Assembly (NCBI GenBank): GCA_964648695.1
Contig: CAZYLH010000069.1
Coordinates: forward strand, 1 to 5,434
DNA from: UBA4292 sp964648695
GTDB lineage: Bacteria; Bacillota; Clostridia; Lachnospirales; Lachnospiraceae
Direction of reading: 5' to 3'
DNA: 5,434 nt
Shown: one piece after another, positions 5,325 through 5,434 of the stretch
Layout: each line of letters starts with the position of its first letter
Numbering within the stretch: position 1 is the first letter of the stretch
Position numbers and translations under genes: made by a program
The notes under the pieces: model-generated
Told to the model about the DNA's origin: nothing
The model's database searches: none
The model's input: only the letters and a program-made list of their open reading frames with translations

Positions 5325-5434
5325 GATCACACCTCCATTTAAATTTTTCTTTCCTTTTTCACTGTTTCAATGATGTCATCGTTTTTTTGCAAGAACATTA
5401 AGGTCTCTCTGTGGATATTTTAAACAGCGTAAGC

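Noticed and set aside
5325..5330. Upstream GTG at 5330 as the hydrolase start
   Set aside because: The GGAGGT ribosome binding site directly abuts this codon with no spacing. The GTG two codons later has the proper 6-base spacing.

Overview
The window looks like a piece of a Clostridia (Firmicutes) chromosome, most likely Lachnospiraceae or a close relative. This rests on the L32 sequence, the YceD/DUF177-rpmF pair, a Pta and a TmcAL of clostridial type, GGAGG-type ribosome binding sites and sigma-A-type promoters. A run of exactly 100 Ns shows that it comes from a draft assembly.

Layout, left to right. Positions 28-58 hold a probable terminator. On the minus strand, rpmF (72-251) follows yceD (255-773); they form a tight two-gene unit with a perfect TTGACA-17-TATAAT promoter at 811-839. 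Next on the minus strand is pta (880-1767), phosphate acetyltransferase, interrupted by the N gap at 1528-1627. A 409-bp divergent intergenic region (1768-2176) separates pta from tmcAL (plus strand, 2177-3520), the tRNA(Met) wobble-cytidine acetate ligase. A stem-loop at 3532-3566 serves as a shared terminator for tmcAL and a convergent CocE/NonD-type serine hydrolase (minus strand, 3636-5324). The last ~100 bases are the upstream region of the hydrolase.

The genes are mostly housekeeping: ribosome biogenesis (YceD, L32), tRNA modification (TmcAL) and acetyl-CoA/acetyl-phosphate metabolism (Pta). Pta and TmcAL are linked through acetate chemistry and share one intergenic region. Acetate kinase (ackA), the usual partner of pta, is not next to it on either side.

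No obviously new multi-gene system is present. The most unusual parts are: (1) the pta/tmcAL intergenic region, with two near-identical CTTGTNTACAAG palindromes 80 bp apart inside a larger degenerate inverted repeat, overlapping candidate pta promoters and followed by a two-hairpin leader; (2) a probable one-base frameshift at the 3' end of the hydrolase, whose alternative frame stays open to the terminator; (3) the solitary pta.
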